In this document: one piece after another, positions 62,351 through 64,000 of the stretch | How positions within the stretch are numbered: the stretch's first letter is position 1 | How the letters are laid out: each line of letters starts with the position of its first letter | Origin: Pseudoduganella guangdongensis | GTDB taxonomy: Bacteria; Pseudomonadota; Gammaproteobacteria; Burkholderiales; Burkholderiaceae_D | Assembly (NCBI RefSeq): GCF_009857475.1 | Contig: NZ_WWCJ01000013.1 | Coordinates: 1-64,000 of the forward strand | Direction: 5' to 3' | DNA: 64,000 bases | Notes under the pieces: model-generated | What the model saw: only the letters and a program-made list of their open reading frames with translations | Database searches by the model: none | What the model was told of the DNA's origin: nothing | Position numbers and translations under genes: made by a program

Positions 62351-62374
62351 ACCCCGATTCCGGGGCGTCGTCAA
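62346..62374 (-). promoter_or_regulatory. Promoter of the GntR-ABC operon
   Basis: On the minus strand TTGACG (62374-62369) and TACTGT (62351-62346) are 17 bases apart. The spacer holds a CCCCG/CGGGG inverted repeat. The -10 lies over one half of the operator. Confidence 0.55.
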
Positions 62375-62417
62375 CTACTTGAACGAAGATTGCCAAGACG
62401 AAAGCGCGCATTTTCTG

Positions 62418-62423
62418 TATAAT
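62418..62423 (+). promoter_or_regulatory. -10 element of guaB
   Basis: A perfect TATAAT lies at 62418-62423, 26 bases before the guaB ATG. No good -35 is found at 16-18 bases (a TTGCCA lies 22 bases away), so an activator may help. Confidence 0.5.
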
Positions 62424-62449
62424 CTACTTTTGCGCCTATAGGAAATACT

Positions 62450-63910
62450 ATGCGTCTGCTCCAAAAAGCACTCACTTTCGATGACGTGCTCCTCGTCCCC
62501 GCGTATTCCAACATCCTGCCTGCGGATACGTCCCTCAAGACTCGCCTGACCCGCAACATCTCCCTGAATATCCCACTGCTGTCCGCGGCAATGGACACCG
62601 TCACCGAAGCCCGCCTGGCTATCGCGATGGCGCAAGAGGGCGGTATCGGTATCATTCACAAAAACCTGAATCCAAAAGACCAGGCACGTGAAGTATCGCG
62701 CGTCAAGCGTTTCGAGGCTGGCGTGCTGCGCGACCCGATCACCATTCCGCCGGACATGAAGATCCGCGACGTGATCGCCCTGACCGAGCAGTATGGTATT
62801 TCCGGCTTCCCTGTGGTGCAGGGTAAAGAAGTGGTCGGTATCATCACCAACCGCGACCTGCGTTTCGAACAGGAACTGGACGCCGAAGTACGCGCCAAGA
62901 TGACCCCGCGCGAAAAGCTGGTCACCGTCAGCGAAGGCGCCAGCACCGAAGAAGCCAAGCGCCTGATGAACAAGCACCGCCTGGAGCGCGTGCTGGTGGT
63001 GAACGAAGCGTTTGAACTGCGCGGCCTGATCACCGTCAAGGACATCCAGAAATCCACCGAACACCCGAACGCATCGAAAGACCAGCACGGCAAGCTGCTG
63101 GTCGGCGCGGCAGTCGGCGTCGGCGCCAAAGACCTGGAACGCATCGACCTGCTGGTCGCTGCCGGCGTGGACGTGCTGGTGGTGGACACCGCCCACGGCC
63201 ACTCCCAGGGCATCCTGGACCGCGTAAAGTACATCAAGACCAAGTACCCGCACGTTGACGTCATCGGCGGCAATATCGCCACCGCGGCGGCAGCCAAGGC
63301 GCTGGTGGAATACGGCGCGGACGCGGTCAAGGTCGGCATCGGCCCAGGCTCCATCTGCACCACGCGTATCGTGGCAGGCGTCGGCGTGCCGCAGATCACC
63401 GCGATCTCGAACGTGGCCGAAGCGCTGAAGGGCACTGGCGTGCCATGTATCGCCGACGGCGGCATCCGCTTCTCGGGCGACATTTCCAAAGCACTGGCAG
63501 CCGGCGCATCCACCGTGATGATGGGCTCCATGTTCGCCGGTACCGAAGAAGCGCCGGGCGAAGTAATCCTGTACCAGGGCCGCTCGTACAAGTCCTATCG
63601 CGGCATGGGCTCCCTGGGCGCGATGGCCGACGGTTCGGCCGACCGCTACTTCCAGGACGCCAGCGCCAAGCAGGACAAGTTCGTACCGGAAGGCATTGAA
63701 GGCCGCGTGGCTTACAAAGGCTCCGTGCTGGCGATCATCTTCCAGCTGGTGGGTGGCGTGCGCCAGTCCATGGGCTACTGCGGTTGCGCCACCATCGACG
63801 AGCTGAAAGAGAAAGCGGAATTCGTCGAGATCACCTCCGCCGGCATGCGCGAGTCGCACGTGCACGACGTGCAGATCACCAAAGAAGCGCCGAACTACCG
63901 CTCCGAATAA
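62450..63910 (+). CDS. guaB: IMP dehydrogenase
   Basis: The 486-residue enzyme has a TIM barrel interrupted by two CBS domains (about 93-205) and the catalytic Cys303 in GPGSICTTR. The flap motif GSLGAMADGSADRYFQ follows. It oxidises IMP to XMP with NAD+, the first committed step to GMP; CBS domains bind purine nucleotides and tune activity. AGGAAA lies 5 bases before the ATG. It is divergent from the GntR operon and followed by a terminator and guaA. Confidence 0.98.
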   Translation: MRLLQKALTFDDVLLVPAYSNILPADTSLKTRLTRNISLNIPLLSAAMDTVTEARLAIAMAQEGGIGIIHKNLNPKDQAREVSRVKRFEAGVLRDPITIPPDMKIRDVIALTEQYGISGFPVVQGKEVVGIITNRDLRFEQELDAEVRAKMTPREKLVTVSEGASTEEAKRLMNKHRLERVLVVNEAFELRGLITVKDIQKSTEHPNASKDQHGKLLVGAAVGVGAKDLERIDLLVAAGVDVLVVDTAHGHSQGILDRVKYIKTKYPHVDVIGGNIATAAAAKALVEYGADAVKVGIGPGSICTTRIVAGVGVPQITAISNVAEALKGTGVPCIADGGIRFSGDISKALAAGASTVMMGSMFAGTEEAPGEVILYQGRSYKSYRGMGSLGAMADGSADRYFQDASAKQDKFVPEGIEGRVAYKGSVLAIIFQLVGGVRQSMGYCGCATIDELKEKAEFVEITSAGMRESHVHDVQITKEAPNYRSE

Positions 63911-63922
63911 GTAACCCGCAAA

Positions 63923-63954
63923 GCGGCGACCACGGGTCGCCGCTATTTTTTTTT
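63923..63954 (+). terminator. Rho-independent terminator between guaB and guaA
   Basis: GCGGCGACC (63923-63931) and GGTCGCCGC (63935-63943) form a perfect 9-bp stem with an ACG loop, followed by TATTTTTTTTT to 63954. guaA starts only 10 bases further, so it may be an intra-operon attenuator. Confidence 0.9.
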
Positions 63955-63963
63955 GCCCCCGCT

Positions 63964-64000
63964 ATGCACTCAAAAATCCTCATCCTTGATTTCGGTTCCC
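63964..64000 (+). CDS. guaA: GMP synthase, first 12 codons (continues beyond window)
   Basis: The ATG at 63964 opens MHSKILILDFGS, the standard start of the GuaA glutamine amidotransferase domain, in the expected place after guaB. It converts XMP to GMP. Only the first codons lie inside the window, and there is no ribosome binding site between the terminator T tract and the ATG. Confidence 0.8.
   Translation, partial: MHSKILILDFGS

Noticed and set aside
62352..62365. CCCCG/CGGGG repeat as a second operator
   Set aside because: A 5-bp stem in a GC-rich spacer is expected by chance; the 9-bp repeat next to it is far stronger.
62390..62395. TTGCCA as -35 of guaB
   Set aside because: It is 22 bases from the TATAAT, too far for a normal sigma-70 promoter.

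Overview
The window looks like chromosomal DNA of a high-GC betaproteobacterium in the Burkholderiales, most likely Oxalobacteraceae (Massilia/Duganella/Janthinobacterium type). This rests on gene order (rpsB-tsf-pyrH-frr-uppS-cdsA-dxr-rseP-bamA-ompH-lpxD-fabZ-lpxA-lpxB-rnhB, then divergent ppsR/ppsA, smpB beside ratA-rnfH, guaB-guaA), on smc-zipA-ligA clustering, and on protein flavour. No species can be named from the sequence alone. Almost all of the DNA is coding, and no tRNA, rRNA or CRISPR array was seen.

Layout. 1-1000: right end of an IS200/IS605-type element (3' part of tnpB) that has cut into an Rpn/DUF4351-type gene. 1.0-5.3 kb: orphan ClpP-like protease, a tiny Ser/Gly/Lys-rich protein, a DUF1631 giant and a low-molecular-weight phosphatase. 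5.4-13 kb: smc, zipA, ligA (with an apparent second HhH domain) and def. 13-16.5 kb: OPT-family transporter, a coupled membrane protein and an aldo/keto reductase. 16.5-20.3 kb: MipA/OmpV porin-like protein divergent from an OmpR-type two-component system, then a YcgR-type PilZ protein. 20.4-24.5 kb (minus strand): RluF-like pseudouridine synthase, glnD, map. 24.7-28.4 kb: Tat-exported phospholipase C with a possible Pho box, then small minus-strand genes.

28.4-44 kb is the translation/envelope super-cluster. rpsB and tsf (with a probable S2-controlled leader and an intergenic attenuator), pyrH and frr make up its translation/nucleotide part. A strong terminator after frr separates this from uppS-cdsA-dxr-rseP-bamA-ompH-lpxD-fabZ-lpxA-lpxB-rnhB-rRNA methyltransferase, which supplies isoprenoid and phospholipid precursors, envelope stress proteolysis, outer-membrane protein assembly and lipid A synthesis. 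A perfect 37-bp palindrome sits between lpxB and rnhB.

44-57 kb: a receiver-EAL protein, a HExxH peptidase-like protein, ppsR/ppsA (PEP synthase and its regulator), NfeD/SPFH membrane proteins, several small DUF genes, a sirtuin, two paired lipoproteins (one FlgO-like), smpB, ratA-rnfH and DUF4124. 57-62.3 kb (minus strand): a compact four-gene unit of a short GntR/YtrA-type repressor, an ABC ATPase, an unusual 601-aa permease carrying a large soluble domain, and an exported S9 peptidase, with a clear palindromic operator over its promoter. 62.4 kb to the end: guaB and the first codons of guaA.

The best candidates for something new are the ABC-permease/S9-peptidase cassette with its operator, the apparent HhH-domain duplication in LigA, the TnpB/omega-RNA right end cutting a nuclease gene, and the palindromic repeat at 42547-42583.
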